Shown here in pieces: positions 1 to 15,000 of a DNA stretch of 64,000 bases. A model generated the notes under the pieces. The model did no database searches. It was not told the DNA's origin and was given only the letters and a program-made list of their open reading frames with translations. This DNA is from Verrucomicrobium sp. BvORR034. Lineage in GTDB: Bacteria > Verrucomicrobiota > Verrucomicrobiia > Verrucomicrobiales > Verrucomicrobiaceae. The position numbers and the translations under genes are program-made. The stretch's first letter is position 1, and every line of letters starts with the position of its first letter. The stretch lies in the NCBI RefSeq assembly GCF_000739635.1, contig NZ_BATQ01000043.1, positions 1 through 64,000 on the forward strand. The letters are read 5' to 3'.

Positions 1-2
1 TC

Positions 3-3000
3 GTGAAGGCCAATTCCGTCGGGGTGGACGCCGGCCTCGTGTCAGTGGGTTCATCTGAGGTGGATGTGTCCATGACACCCACTGTCTCCAGCACCATCGG
101 AAACAACGTGCTGGTCAACGCAGAGGGCACCATCCTGGTGCAGGCGGCCGTGGCCCAAAACCAGTCTGAAACCAAGGTCACCGCCTCCTCCGGCAAGCTC
201 ATCGGCATGACGGGGCTTGAGATCGCGCAGACGTTTGTGGAAGATGTGAGTGCTGGCATTGGTGCCAACAGCCAGATCCTCGGCATGGCCGGGGTGTCCA
301 TCCTGGCCGCAGGCAAGACTACCAGCCGGGCCGACGCCCAAGTCTTTGTGGTGGGCGGCCTCTCCGGCCAGAACGCGGAGGCCAGTGAGAACATACGTTC
401 CACGGTCTCTACGGACGTGGGCGTAGCGACCACGATCTTCTCGAAGGGCGTGGTGACCATCGATGCGGACAACCAGATCGATGTGGACAACATCACCGGC
501 ACCGAGTTCTACGGGGTGGGCAGCCTCAACTTTGCCCGTTCTGAAACAGACGTGACCGGCGTGGATGGTTCCACCCTTGCCCGCACCACCATCGGGCAGG
601 GAGCCATCGTGGAGGGGTCGACGGTCAATGTTGCGGCCGATGTCAGCAAGCTGAAGGTCACCCACAATGACACCTCCGGTGAGCAGTATTCGGTGGGCGG
701 CTACATCAAGACCACGTCTGACATTGACATCCGTTCCGACGTCCAAGTGCTGCAGGCACGCAACAGCACGCTGATTGGTGGCACGGTGAACGTCACCGCC
801 AGCCAGGGCAACATCGACGTGAACAGCGAGGCTCGCGGTGCCGGCTTCGGTCTCTCAGTGAGCCACGACGGTCAGGTGTTCGACAACGTGAACCTCGGCA
901 CCTACGTGACCGTGGAAGAAGGTGCGGCCATCCTGGGCAATGTCATCCGTGTGGTGGCTGACGGCGGCGACTCCGGCGACCGCGTGCGGCAGAACACCTC
1001 CAACAATGCGGTGGGCATCGACTTCGCCTCCGACGACTACGAGCTCAATGTCATCTCCATCGCTGAGGTGAACTTCTTCGGCAAGATCGGTGCGGGCGTG
1101 CGCAACGCCAAGCTCTTCATCGACGCTGCTGGAAACATCACCAACAGGGATTTTGTGGATGCCCGTCGTGCGGGCAACGAGATTATCATCGACCAGCTCA
1201 ACGCCGGGGCCATCCCGACTTCGGTCACGCTGCTGGCGCTCAATCCCAGCATCAATGTCTTTGATGACCCAGACCACCGTCCGACCTTCCTCGGCATCCC
1301 CACGGGCGATCCCTATGGCCCGGACACCAACGAGCAGCATGGCAAGGTGACCATCGGCAGCAATGCCAGCATCTCCCAGGCTGACCGCTTCAACTCTGTG
1401 GACGTGGTGAACAGCTCCACGCTTGATGTCCGCATCCTGGACATGAACGTCTTGTACGACGGACTGCCGGGCCCGGTGATCACGCTTCTGGCGGGGCAGG
1501 TCGTGGGTGCTTTCACGCAGACGGGGCCCCAGCGCTTCAACGGCACTCGCATCGAGATGGAATCCCACCACGCCACGGTGGGTGCAGGTGACTTCATCAT
1601 CGACGGCGTCATCTACAACCCCACTGGCTCCACGAAGATCGTGGCCAACGGGGGATCAGTGGTGCAGCCCAATGAAGATGGCGGCGTGACCACGGGCTCG
1701 CTCTACATTGAGACGGCGAAAGGCCGCGTCGGCGAGGACGAGGAACGTATCGAGGTGACCATCCTGCAGGATGCGGGATTGCTGCCAGAAGCCCGGCTGG
1801 AGATTCATGCCTACGGCGAAATCGGCATGGACATTGATCGTGCCGGCACGCCGATCCTCACTCAACTTGAGCTGGCCGGTCTCACCTCGCTGACAGGTGA
1901 CATCTTCACCTCATTTGGCGGATTCGATCTGCTGGTCACGGACATCATCAGTGCTCTCGGCCATGTGGAGATGACGGTGATCAACAACATGATCGACGCC
2001 TTTGAAGGCGAGTTCGATCTTGTGGCAGACTCTGTGTACCTCCAGACCACGGGTTCGGTGGGCCACTATGTGGTGAAGCCCAACGGCGCGATCATCCACA
2101 GCTACAATGCTTTCGAGGCGAACATCAACGCCCTCGAGGCCAATGTGGGCAGCCTCTACCTGCGCAACAGCCATGATATGGAAGTGGGCGGTGTGGAGGA
2201 CACGAATGTCGGCATCCTCGCCACCGGAGTGGTGGACGTGCAGTTGCCCGGCATCATGCACCTGCTGGAGGATGTGATCGCCGGTGACAACGTCATCCTT
2301 GGCGCCTTCGACGTGGAGGACACACAAGACTCCGTGCTCATGGTGGATGGCATCACCATCCAAAGCCAGACCGCTGATGTGACATTGCTCAACGGGGATG
2401 TCTTCATCTACAACTCCACGCATCGCCTCAAGGCCGCGGGCCTCCTGACCATCGCGATGGACCAGGGGAACGTGGACGGCGGCGTGGGCGTCACCTTCAC
2501 GACTCCAGACCACTTGAACCGGGACGTGATGCAGGCCAACGAACTGCTCATCGTCACCGGCCCGGACCGAGACACCATCGTCATCCCGGATCTGTACATC
2601 CCCACCCGGTTCGAGGGCGGGGCGGACTTTGACACCATCCGCGTGCATCTGGTGGACCCGCCGAGCAACCGCACCACCCTGCGGAACGTGGACGTGGAGG
2701 ACATCACCTTCACCACGCAGGTCACCGCGGACTGGCTCATCGACACCACGCAGATCGCGCAGCAGTACGAGCTCTTTGGCTGGGACATTCTCTCCGGTCT
2801 GCCCGCGCCCGGGCCAACCATCACGGTGGAAAATTCTTTCCTCGAATCCGGCGGCATCAAGGTGGTGCAGAACACCCACTCCAACGCTGACGCCTTCAAG
2901 GCCATGGTGGCGGACTACTCCTTCACCGACGGTGCGGAGCGCCTGGATGTGCTGCAGCTTGACCACATTGTGAACGTCCACCTGCTGGGTGGCGATGACA

Positions 3001-6000
3001 TGCTCAAGGTCGGCGGCATCCGTCAGGCCGGTCCGGGAGACTCCCCGCCGCGGGCGGAGGTTGCCCCGTTCCAGGTGTCCCAGTTCCTCACCGTGAATGC
3101 GGGTGACGGCAATGACCACTTCCTGCTGGAAGATCCGCGCACCGGAGATGCCGTGCCCTACGGTCGCCTCGGCGTGACGGAGGACGGCGATGGCCTGATT
3201 GCCAACTACGAAATTGAAGGCGCTCCCACCACGGAGAAGGCCATCATCTTCCAGGAGTTCGAAAGTCTCACGGTGAACCTCGGTGAGACCGATGGCATTT
3301 TCGTCGTCGAAGACACCGTCGTTCCGACCGTGGTCAATCTTGATGCGGACGAGGATGTGGCGGGTGACACCGACAACGGCTACGGCAACGACGTGATCAA
3401 CGTCTTCAAGATCACGGCCGATCTCACCATCAACGGTGAAGGTGGCGATGATGACTTCAACATCATCGGCACGGGTCCAGGCCACCTGGTGATCAACGGC
3501 GGCGAGCATGACAAGTCCCTTGATCTGCCCACCGGAGGTGACCGAATTCGCTACGGGGCCACGCGCTACTTTGACGGCAACGTGGTCAATGTGCTGGATG
3601 CGCAGAACGCCATCAAGCTCTTCGGTACCGGATGGGAAACGGGTGACCAGGTCATCTTTACCACCGACGGCACCGGCCCGGCCATCCTGCTCGGTGACGG
3701 CACCCGGTCCACGCTTCAGAACGGCGGCGTGTACTACGTGGTCCGCCAGGGGCGCGATATCATCCGCCTCGCTGAGTCCAAGGAGAAGGCGGAGGAACTG
3801 GCCGCCTACCTGCGGAACTTCACACTTCCCGACACCGGGCTGAATGAAAACCTCATCACCATCCTGGATGGCGGTCGCGGCAATCACCAACTCACACTGG
3901 CTGAGAACGGCACGCCACTTCTGGACCAGACGGTCGGCGGCCTGATCGATGGCGAAAACGGCAATCCTTCACGGCTTGTTTTCAACAACCCTGACAGCGG
4001 TAAGGCGGTCGGCATCAATGCCACCACGAACACCTTCACGGTGGCAGATGTCACCGGACTGGAGGAGGGCAAGAAAGTGGCCTTCTTTGCCGAGGCGGAC
4101 CTGCCCTCCGGACTGAAGGGGGAGATCTTCTACACCGTCGTCAATCTCGACGTCGCGGCGGGTACCTTCCAGCTCCTGGATCCTGATCCGCTCGCTGAGG
4201 AAGGCGCGATCCTCGACCTCACCGGCTTCACCACCGTCGGCACCACGTTTGTGACCGTGCTGGGCACAGTGGACTTCACCAATGTGGAGAAGCTCAACGT
4301 CCTGCTGGGACTCGGCAAGGACACCTGGGTTCTAGACAATGACAACGACAACCTCCAGGTGGAGGTGCGCGGCGGCCCCAGCGATGATGAGGTGGTGCTG
4401 TTCCGCATGGGCAACAACACTGTGATCCAGGGGGATCAGGGTGAAGATGACACGCTGCGGGTCATTGTGAATGGCGATCCGCAGGAGGACCAGTTTGCCC
4501 GCCTGGTGGTGGGAGCTGGCATGGAGCGCCTGTCTGTGGACAACTCTGACAACGCCAATGCGGTGGACTGGTACATCTCCCAGGGCCATCTCTATTTTGG
4601 CGACGGCAAGGGCACTGCCACCGTGAGCACGGATGACTCCTTCACTTCTGGCGACTTCGACGGCACCACCCCGTTGGCCGTGGGGGATCGGGTCCTGATC
4701 AGCACCGTGACCGTGGCCATCACGGACAACCAGAACGCTGCTGACGGGCTCAACGTGACCCGTGGCGGAGCTCTGCCCACTTATCGCACCACCGGCACGC
4801 CGCCCAGCGACATTCTGCTGGATCAGGGGCAGTTCTACTATGTGACGAATATCAGCGGCGGCCGCTTTGAGCTGGCCCAGACGCTGGAGGACGCCATGGC
4901 TGGTGTTTCATTGGATATCGTGAATGCCGGTGCGGGCGCGGTGAACATCACTCGCGTGGCCCTCCTTGTCGGTCTTGAAGGCGCGAAGAAATCTGAAATC
5001 ATCGGTGGCCGTGAGGACATCACTGGTGACGGCCGTCCCGACCACGATGGCCAGGCCACGCACACGCTGCACGTGCTCTCGCCGCTCTCGAGCACCATTG
5101 ATGTCAACGGCAACAGCTTGAACATCGTGGAAGGCTCCCGCGTGCTCGACCACGAGGACAGCCTCTATCAGGCGAGCTTCCCCTCTCTGCGGGTGGATGG
5201 CTTGCAGGGTGTGGAGAGCCTGGTGTCCACCAGTGGCACCACGACCTTCCTCGTCCAGGATGCGTTGGGAGTCTATCGTCCCATCACCAGCCTGCCGGCA
5301 GTGTTCGCGGCGGGTACGGCGGAGGATGAGCTGGCCATGTTTGTCCGCACGCAGGATGCGACGGATCCGACGCGTTCCTACCTGCGCTATGTGGGCTACG
5401 TGCCGACCATGGTGGATGGCGTGCAGATCGTGCCGGATCGTCCGCACACCATCACGCTCAGCCCGGATGAGCGTTATCTCTATGTGCTCGGCGATACGGC
5501 CATCAGCCAGTTCGCCATCGGCGTCACCTTCAGCGGGTTGCCGACTCTCACGCATGTGGCCACCTACCAGACCGATCTCAAGAACATTGACGCGGCTGGC
5601 ACGGATGTGGCCCGTGGGGTGAATGACCTCCTTAGCCCGACCGGCACGGATGCGCTGCATCGTCCCTCAGACATCTGGATCAGTCCAGACGGCACCAAAG
5701 TCTTCATTGCAGACCAGGGTTCCAATGCCTCCGCCAGCGATGATGCGGACGGTGTCCTCGTCTTCTCCCGCGATGTCGCAACCGGCTTGCTGACCCGCTT
5801 TGAGCAGAAGATCACCCGCCTCACCGACCTGGGCCGCAGCCTGGATGTGGGCTTTGACTTCTCCAGCGGAGCCACGCCAAGTTCCACAGCCTCCAATCTG
5901 GAAGGCTCTGACCGGATTGTCGTGATGGATCAGCCCCTGGCGAACTCCACCCAGGCCGGCTTGCAGCTCACCTCAGACCGGGTCACCTACCGCTTCAATG

Positions 6001-9000
6001 CGGTGGACAGCTCTTTGGGGCAGACCATCACCCCTTATGTGATGCGCGTCACCAGCGAGCTCGACCTGAACGGCAACGTTGTCTCCAGCTTTGAAATCGT
6101 GGCGACGGGCACCACCCGCACCATTGAGAACACTGGCATCAACGAGTTCAGCTTTGACCTCTCGACCGACGAGACCGGCACCGTCTTCGATGGTGTGGAA
6201 GGCCTGTACTTCGGCTGGTCCACCAGCGGTGGGGCCGTGGTGGGTCACGAGACCGGTACGGCAGCCGATTCGTTTGTTGTTGCCTCGAACGGTGATTCCA
6301 TCAGCTTCAAGAACGGCGTCCGTTTCTCCATGGAGGCCAGCTTTGAGATCGAGGCCGTCAAGGGCATCAGTGATCCGACGGCCCTGGTGGTGGCCAACGA
6401 CCTCAGCCGCATCTATGTGGGCGACAAGGCAGGGGCCGTGGCTGCCTTTGAATGGGATGCCGCAGCCGGAAAGTACGGCGCGGTGAAGGCCGATGAGATT
6501 CGCGAGTTCGACACGGCACCCACCGGCGAGGCGGACTCTGTGTCTCTCAGGAGCGATGATGGCACCCAGATTGGTGTGGGGACGGTGAACAATGGCACGG
6601 TTACCTATGCTGGCGAGACACGCATCGCCATCGTCAATGGGAAGCTCTACTTTGGGGACCAGTTGATCACGTTGCCCTCCTCCATCGCGGGTGGTGAGAT
6701 CATCCTGGAGGGCAATCCTCCGGTGTCCGTGGCCACCAATGGCACTCAGGTCTATGTGGGTGTCCCACAGGCGGACCACAACGACCACAATGCCAATACG
6801 GTAAAGGAGAATGGCGACCAGGGGGTGGTCCTTGTCTTCAACTTGAATGGTGACTATCTCAGGCACATTCGCACCCCGTTTGGTGTGGAAGACAACTTTG
6901 GCATGACCCTGGTTGCTGACGGGGACGTGCTCGCCGTTGTCGGCCAGGCCGAAGGACGGAGTACTCTCGCTGTCTATCAGAACGAAACGCTCGTCTTCAC
7001 GGAGAGCATGGTGGGCAGCACGCGTCTGAAGGTGGATGTGGATGGGGATCACATCATTGCTGGTTCCAGCACGTTCACCAGAATCTACAGCCGCCAGAGC
7101 GGCTCCTGGGCCACGGTGGCAAATCTTGAGGCAGGCCTGGATGTTACCCTCGACGGAGACGTGGCGCGTGTTTTCAAATCCACGGAGGTGCTCAGTTATC
7201 GCGAAAAGAGCGCGGGACAGTGGAGCCTGGAGCACAGGCAGGCTGCCTCCATCACGAACCGCACCTACCAAGTCAGGGATGAGGCACGCAACCTTACCTA
7301 CACGATTCACGTCGACTACGCAGCCCTTTGGGTGCCAAGCGACGGGCTCGGCTCCGCTGAGATCATCTACTCGGCAAATTACAACAACACGGGCTGGCAG
7401 GATGTATTCCGCACCACCGGTGTGGACGACAATGCCAATTCGGATTTTAGGGTTAACAGGAACTACGAATACGATTACAGGGGGGGTACGGTAACAGTGC
7501 AGTTCCGTGAGGATGACGGAGGCGGGGACGAGTGGTCCGCCCCGATCACCCTTGCCACCGGGGATGGGATTGGCGTGCATGACGGCACCAAGGGAAGCAA
7601 CGCCGGTGAGACGGACGCCTGGATCTACTATAAAGTTATTCTGAATGATCCTGGTGAAGACACCCGGGTTTCGTCCCATTTCGTGGACTCCCTCGGGGGG
7701 CTCACGGGCGTGGGCAGTAGCTCAGGAGTCCGTTTCTTCTCCGACCAAACCTACCAGGCTGCCACCTATATGGGAACGGCCATCACGGATTTGGCATTGA
7801 ATGATTCTGGGGTGCTCTATGTGGCTGACGGCGGCGCGGGCAAGGTTTACGCGTTGAACAATCTTGAGGCCAAACGAAAGGGGCTTGGAGAACTGGAGGG
7901 ATCCAGCCCAGCTTCCGATGGCATCAATGACGCGCCTGTGGCGGAGAATGACTTCGCCAGCGGCACGGCCGATCAGGAGGCATCAATCGATGTGTTGCAG
8001 AATGACCGTGACCCTGATGTCCCGGCGAACTTCGTGGTGCAGACCATTGATGCGGTCACGGTCACGGGCATGCCTGGTCTGGCCAATCCGGCGAGCCTCT
8101 TCACGGTGAGTAACGGCCGGGAAGTGGTGTTCAACCCTGGCACGGCATTGCAAAGCCTGGGGGCCGACGAGTCGATCACCTTCCACGTGTATTACACGAT
8201 GGCGGATCACTCGGGAGCGCAGGCCACGGCGCGTCTCGAATTCACCGTAACCGGAGTGAACGAAGCTCCGGTGGCGGTGAACGACACGGCGACAACGAAC
8301 GAAGTGCAGACGGTCACCTTTGATGTGCTGGGCAATGACACAGACAGCGACCGGACTGACGTGCCGGCCCGGTTGAACCTCGATGCCATCGAGTCCGTCA
8401 CCTATGAACAGAACGGCACCACGGTGACCGTGACGGATCCTGCGGAACTCTTTGCCATCAACGGCCAGCGGCTGGTCTTCCAGCCCGGCGAATCGCTGCG
8501 CGATCTGGTGGACGGGGAGTCCGTGACCTTCACTGTCACCTATCGCGTGGCGGATGGAGCAGGGGGTTCAAGCACCGCCACCTTCACCCTCACGGTGGAC
8601 GGCCAGAATGAAGTGGTCACGTCCACCACCACAAACGCCTCCGGCGATCCGGTGGTGAACATCCACCAGAATGCCCCCAGTTATACCGGGAACCTTCTCG
8701 CCAGCGAAGAGGCCGGATCAACCCTCGACCCTGAAACGCTGGAGGTGTTGACCAGTGACGGATCGAACCCCGCCGGCGCTATCCTGGTGACTGAGGACGG
8801 AGAGTTGACCCTGGATCCACGAGTGGAATCCCTGCTGAACATCCCTGCTGGTGAGGTCAGGACGCTGACGCTGACCTATGAGGTGCAGACTCCCACCAAT
8901 GGCACGGTGCTCCGCACCCTGATCTTCAACATCACCGGAGCCGCTGCAGCACCGAAGGTGCATGGACCGCTGGTGGTGGAACTCACCGAGGAGGGCGGAA

Positions 9001-12000
9001 CGGCGTCCCTGCTTGAGGGGGCGACCAGCAACTCCGCGCTCACACTGAAGAATCTCACGACGCTGGGCGGCGACCAGTCCGGGGTGACGATTGATCCGGC
9101 AACCGGCGAAGTCACCATCTCGGCCACCGCCTACCAGAGCCTCTCCGCTGGTGAGTATGTGGATCTTTCCTACCGCTACCGCCTGGAGAATGCAGACGGT
9201 CTCTCCACCTGGCAGACGGCGGTGATTCGCATCACTGGCAGCAATGACGACCTCAGCGGCACCCCCACGGCGAGTGGAACTGTCAACGAAGGCGGCGTGC
9301 CCATCGTGGTGGATCTGCTGGCCAACGTGACTGACAGCGACGCAGGTGATGTGGTGACCGTGCAGCCGGGCAGTGTGGTCGTCACCACCTCCCAGTATGC
9401 GGGTGCGGTGCAGATCAACGAGTCGGTGGGGACCGTCACCGTGGATCCCAACCATGCGGTGTTCCGCAGCCTGAACACTGGAGAGGAGGCGCTGGTCACG
9501 CTGACCTACACCGTGACCGACAGCAACGGCGCTACCTTGCAGCGGACTGCGACCATCAAGGTTCAAGGCCTCACCGGCTCGGGCTATGACCAGGCCATCT
9601 TCACCCTGGTGGATAATGAAAATGGCAACCGCCTTACCGGGGCCTCGGGCCTGTACCTCAGCGGGGATGGCAGCCGCCTCTATGTCACGGCCTCCGACCT
9701 CGTGGGCAACAACAACAACGCAATCAGCGTCTATGACGTTCTGAACGGCGGCAAGACCCTCGTCCGCCTCGATACTGCGGAGGAAGGAGCGGGCGATGTG
9801 GCCAATGGTCTCTCAGGAGCCACCGACGCCATGGGAGAACCCGCGACCTTCACCACGGATGACAACGTCACGCACCGGTTCATCGTCACCGCAGCCAGCG
9901 GCGACTCTTCTTTGATGGCCTTTGAAATCCTCGCGGGCAATCCGCTGACCTTCAACCAGGGCCCGAACCCGAATGGCTTGAACGGTCTGAAGGACCAGGA
10001 TCCCACCAGCCGGGCGACCTCGCTCTCCATGATGACGGGCAACCCGGTGCGTTCCTCTGACGCCTCCGGTCTCACCTTCTATGCCGTGTCCGATGTGGAC
10101 AACGCGCTGTATGTTCTGGAGCAACAGGCGGACAACAGCATCCGGGTGGTGCAGTTGCTCAAGGATGACATCACTGGTGAATTCGGCGTCTCTGACCAGG
10201 GGCTCTCTGGAGCCAAGACCATCGCGGTGTCGCCAGACGGTCGTTATATCTTCGTGGGCGCGACCCAGGAAGGCACCGGCACGGGCAAGATCACCGTGTA
10301 CGAACGGGCCTCCTTCACCCGTGAGGTGACCAGCGAGACCACGGGCCTGCTCGAAATCGAGACCGTGGACGGCCTGCGTCCGGTGACCAATGCCGTCTTT
10401 GACACGATCGCCTTCCAAACCGGGGTCAACCAGACCAATCCGGTGGCCAACATCGCTGTCGATCCGTCCGGTCAGTTCGTCTATGTGAGCGGTGTCAACG
10501 GGACTCAGGTGTTTTCCTTTAACCCGGATACCGGAGTGCTGACATCCAGGGCCACCATGACGGAGCGTTTCTCCGATCTGGAGTTCCTGACCCTGCCAGA
10601 TGGCTCCGTCCAGGCCTATGGCCTGCACAACGTGCCGGCCACACAGGGCTCCAGTGCTGTCTCCCAGCTTCGCGTTTACTCCGTGAACCCTGAGGATGGC
10701 ACGCTGACGATGCTCGGCAGCGCGGATGCCCGCTTGAGCAATGCCCGGTCGGTGGTGATCGGGCCGGAGATCGTCCAGCAGTCGGGCTCCACCTCCACGA
10801 ACATCGCGAAGGGGCGCTTCATCTACGTGGCCAGCGAGGACAACAATGCGCTGGTCGTCTTTGACCAGTTCAGCACCGACGGCACCGACCAGGCCATTGA
10901 CGGTCAGCTCGAGTTCCGCCAGCTCCTTCGTGAGGGCGTGGATGGCGTGCGCGGCATTGCCGGGACCAAGGCCATCGTGTTCAGCGTGGCAGTGCCCGAC
11001 ACCACCCTCGACTTCCGCGGGGTGGACATTGACGTGACCAACCGTACCATCACAACAGAACGTGACCACGGTCTGACCACCGGACAGAAGGTCTGGTTCG
11101 AGCCCGGTGAAGCTCCGGCCGGAGTCACTGCCGGGGTGGAGTACTACGTGCGCGTGGTGGATCGTTTCCACTTCCAGCTTGCTGAGACGGCCGACGCCGC
11201 CCGCGGCGCAGGTGCTGACCAGGTGGCGGGCGGTACGGGCACCGTGCAGGGCTTGGTGGCCGTTTCCGGACTGGGAGACTTCAAGCTCCACACCTCGGTG
11301 CCGGAGGGGGCTTTCCTCTACGCCCTTGGCGAGAACTCGGTGGCGGTCTTCCGTCGCGACATGGACCCCGTGAGCAATTCCGTGGGCCAGCTCACCTTCA
11401 CCCAGGTCATTCGCAACCGGGTGGGGAACATGACCAGCGGTGCAAACGAAGGCCTGTTCAACCCGAACAGCATCTATGTGGATCCCTCGGATCCCGCGAC
11501 GGTCTTCGTGGGCAGCTCCTTTGATCCCCTGGTTGACCAGGCGCCGGGCGGCTTTGTCACCCTGCACAACAACAAGGTGGACAGCATCTCGGTGCCCAAC
11601 TCCGAGCTTCATGTGGACTTTGCCAACATGCGCGGGCTGTCCATCACAACGGGTTCCGGAGATGACTTCATCACCATCAACGAGGCTCCCAATGACCGGG
11701 ACCGCAACGTTGAGACCACGTTGGTGAAGGATGCCAGCGGCGAGATCATCCAAACCAACGCCATCGTCATCACGGTGACGACGGGCGACGGGTTTGATTC
11801 TCTCACCATCAATGATGCTGCTGCGGCCATCAATGCGGACCTGCAGGGCGGGGACGACACGGTCACCGTGCGCAGCAAGCGTGACCCGGTCATCGACATC
11901 GCGGCCGGTGACGGCACGGACAAGGCAGTCGTGGAGTTTATTTCCGACGGCACCGTGCTCAATATCTCCGGCATCAACAAGGCCCAGGTCGACACTTCAA

Positions 12001-15000
12001 ACATCCAGGGCAATGGCCAGGTGAACATGTCCGGCAGCAATGCCGGTGAGAACGTGATTTTCACGCACAACTCCGTGTCCGGCAGCCAGGCGGCCCTGGC
12101 CGCGATTGGGGCTCGTGTGGAGAACGCCAACGATCCGAATTCGCTCTATGCTCAAGGCACGGTGGGTGCCGCTGGCAGCACGGGCGGCTCCGGCACTTCC
12201 ATCACCATCGCGGAAGGGGAGGGGATCGTTCTGGATGCCAGCCAGACCAGACTGCCGGAAGACCCGGTCATCACGTATGGTGAGGCCAAGGATGGCCTCG
12301 CCAGCAAGCGGGTGACCTACAGCTTTGCCTGGGATCTCAACGGGGACGGCGACTACAGCGAGTATGAGCAGGTGTTCCTGGACTATGTGGTGAGTGCACA
12401 GGTGAACGAGGACTTCCTGAGTTTCCTCGAATCCAATGCCGAGCCGGGTGCGGGGACAGATCTTTTGGACCCGAGCCTGGAGGCGTTCAACCTCATCGCT
12501 CGCACCGTGCTGGTGAACAAGTCTCCGGTCATCGAGCTGAGCTGGGAGGACCTGGCGGACTTTGGCTTCACCAACGGAGACATCGTGGGTGACATTGAGA
12601 AGCGCCTGCCGCTGCGCATCACCCGTGTGGAGCAGCATTTCGATGTCGAGGGCCAGCTCATTCTTCAGGACGAGCAGACCCGCACCATTCAGGAGAGCGA
12701 TGACGAGGTCACCATCAAGGTGACGGATGCCCTGCCCACGCTAAACGTGACTGGCCCCGAGCAGTACGAAGTCAGCTTGGTGAAGAAGCCGTACAAGTTG
12801 GATCTCAAGTACTCTGATCCAGGCGGTGACATCATCAAGACATGGACGGTGAACTGGGGTGACGGCACCTCCAGCACCTACCGCAGTGAGCCCAACGCCA
12901 TCCACCAGTATGAGCTTCCGGGCGTGTACCAGACCAGCGTGGTTGCCGTAGATGATGACGGCAACGTCATCTCCCAGCAGACGGTGCAGGTGACGGTGAG
13001 CTATGGCCCCGATTCCGTCGCGGCGAACAAGGCCCTTCTGGGGTCTGAAGTCACCAACGGTGTCTATACCACCCAGGAGGGTGCCGGCATCAACCTGCAA
13101 GGGGCGGCTGCAGGCACGCCTGACGCAGGCTCCTTCGTGTGGCGGGTCAACGGTCATGTCGTTGGCAGCGGTCAGAATCTCAACCTTACCTGGGCCGAGT
13201 TGGTGGCTGTGGGCGTCAACAATGACGGCACCTACGACGTCACGCTGACGGTCTCTTACAACAACGGTGCAGAGGTGGTCACCTCCAAGGTGGCTCCGCT
13301 GCAGGTGAACAACGTCCTGCCATCCGGCGATCTTGTGAACGTGGGGCAATGGCCGCAAGGCAGCTCCCCAGAGGTGAAGTTTGTCAATGTCTCGGACCCG
13401 GCGGATACGGAGTTTGGGTATCAGATTTACGTGCCCAAGGATCCGGACTTTGTGAAGCCGGACCCGGCCCCGCTGGATGCCACCAGCCCGAACTACGCCG
13501 GGCAGGTGGCGGCTCTCATGAAGCTGGATGTGAACCGTGCTCTTCTTGAGTCCTCGGGTCTGGCGGATGCCTTGGCTCGCATCGCCGCCATTGATGAACT
13601 CAAGATGGATGTCCAACGCGGAGCTGACACCACGCTGCTCTCCGCCTTGGGTGATGCTCTGCTGGCCGGTGCCGATACCAGCATCGTCTTGCAGGCCTCC
13701 ACGAACGCCATTCGGTTCAGTGATGGCAGCGCCGACACACAGTCCCCGTTTGAGCAGGCTCTGCAATCCCTGGTGCAACAGCTCGCGGATGCGGATGGAA
13801 TCGCCGGTGCCACTCCTGAGGGCAGAGATGCCATCAGCAGGCTGGTGACCAACCTGGGGCGCCTTGATCCGGCGAGCACCACCTTCAACACCGAAGTGCA
13901 GGCCATTGCCGCCCTTGGGGTCCAGGTGGATGCCGTGAGCGTGATTGTCACGAACTTCACGCAGCAGATCGCTGCGCTGGTGGAGCAGAGCAACGCGCTC
14001 GTCTTCAAGGAAGCCGCCCAGACTTTCACCCTGCCGACCAGCCTCACGGCCCGGTCCGGCGTGTACACCGTGGTGGGCCGCATCTTTGATGGTGTGGGCT
14101 ATCGTGAGGTGCAGACCAAGGTGACCGTGGTGAATGAAGCGCCGCTTCTGGCGATCGACTTCAACCAGACCATTGTGGTGGCCAATGAAGGCTCTGTGGC
14201 CATGGTCACAGGCACCTACTACAACCCGGGCGGACTGCCGCTGCGGGACATGATCGCCCAATACGAAGGCATGGCCGATGGGGAGACCTTTGGCACGGTG
14301 ACCTTCAGCGAGCCGGATGCCCAGGGCAACGGTACCTGGACGTGGACTCACAACCTGGATGACGGCCCGATTGACTCCCAAAAGAAGGTCATCCTCACGG
14401 CCTACGATCAGGACATCTCCCAGCTCAATCCGCTGGGGACACCTTCCCAGACCTCGTTCGAGCTCCAGATCATCAATGTGGGGCCGACCGTGGATCTGGA
14501 TCCCATCGTCATCAATGAAGGGGATGAACTCACCCTTGATCTGGGCGGTGCGGTGGATCCCTCCAGCGCTGACAACAACGGGGAGTTCACCTACTCCTAC
14601 AACTATGGTGACGGGCAAGGCTTCGTGCCAGGTTCTGTGGTGCAGCAGGTGCCTTCCACTGTGGTTAACGACGATGGTGAGCTGATCATCCAGGGGCGCG
14701 TCATCGACAAGGACGGCGGCGCTGGCAAGGTGTCGCAAAAGGTCACCATCCTAAACGTGAGCCCGACGGTTCATGACCTGCTGGTGAGCGGCCCGATCCT
14801 GGAGACCGGTGAGGTCACCCTGACGGGTAATTTCACCGATCCTGGCACGGGCGATGACCACTCGCTGGTCATCGACTGGGCTGATGGCTCCAGTGAGACC
14901 CTCACGATCACGGCGCAAAATCCGGCCAGCTTTGCCGTTGCTGACGGGGGCAGCGGCTTTGTGAACACGGTGAATGCGTCCGTCTCAGGCGGCTCTGGCA

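Noticed and set aside
1911-3890. 659-residue minus-strand frame
   Set aside because: It is opposite the giant gene and has no recognisable domains or ribosome site.
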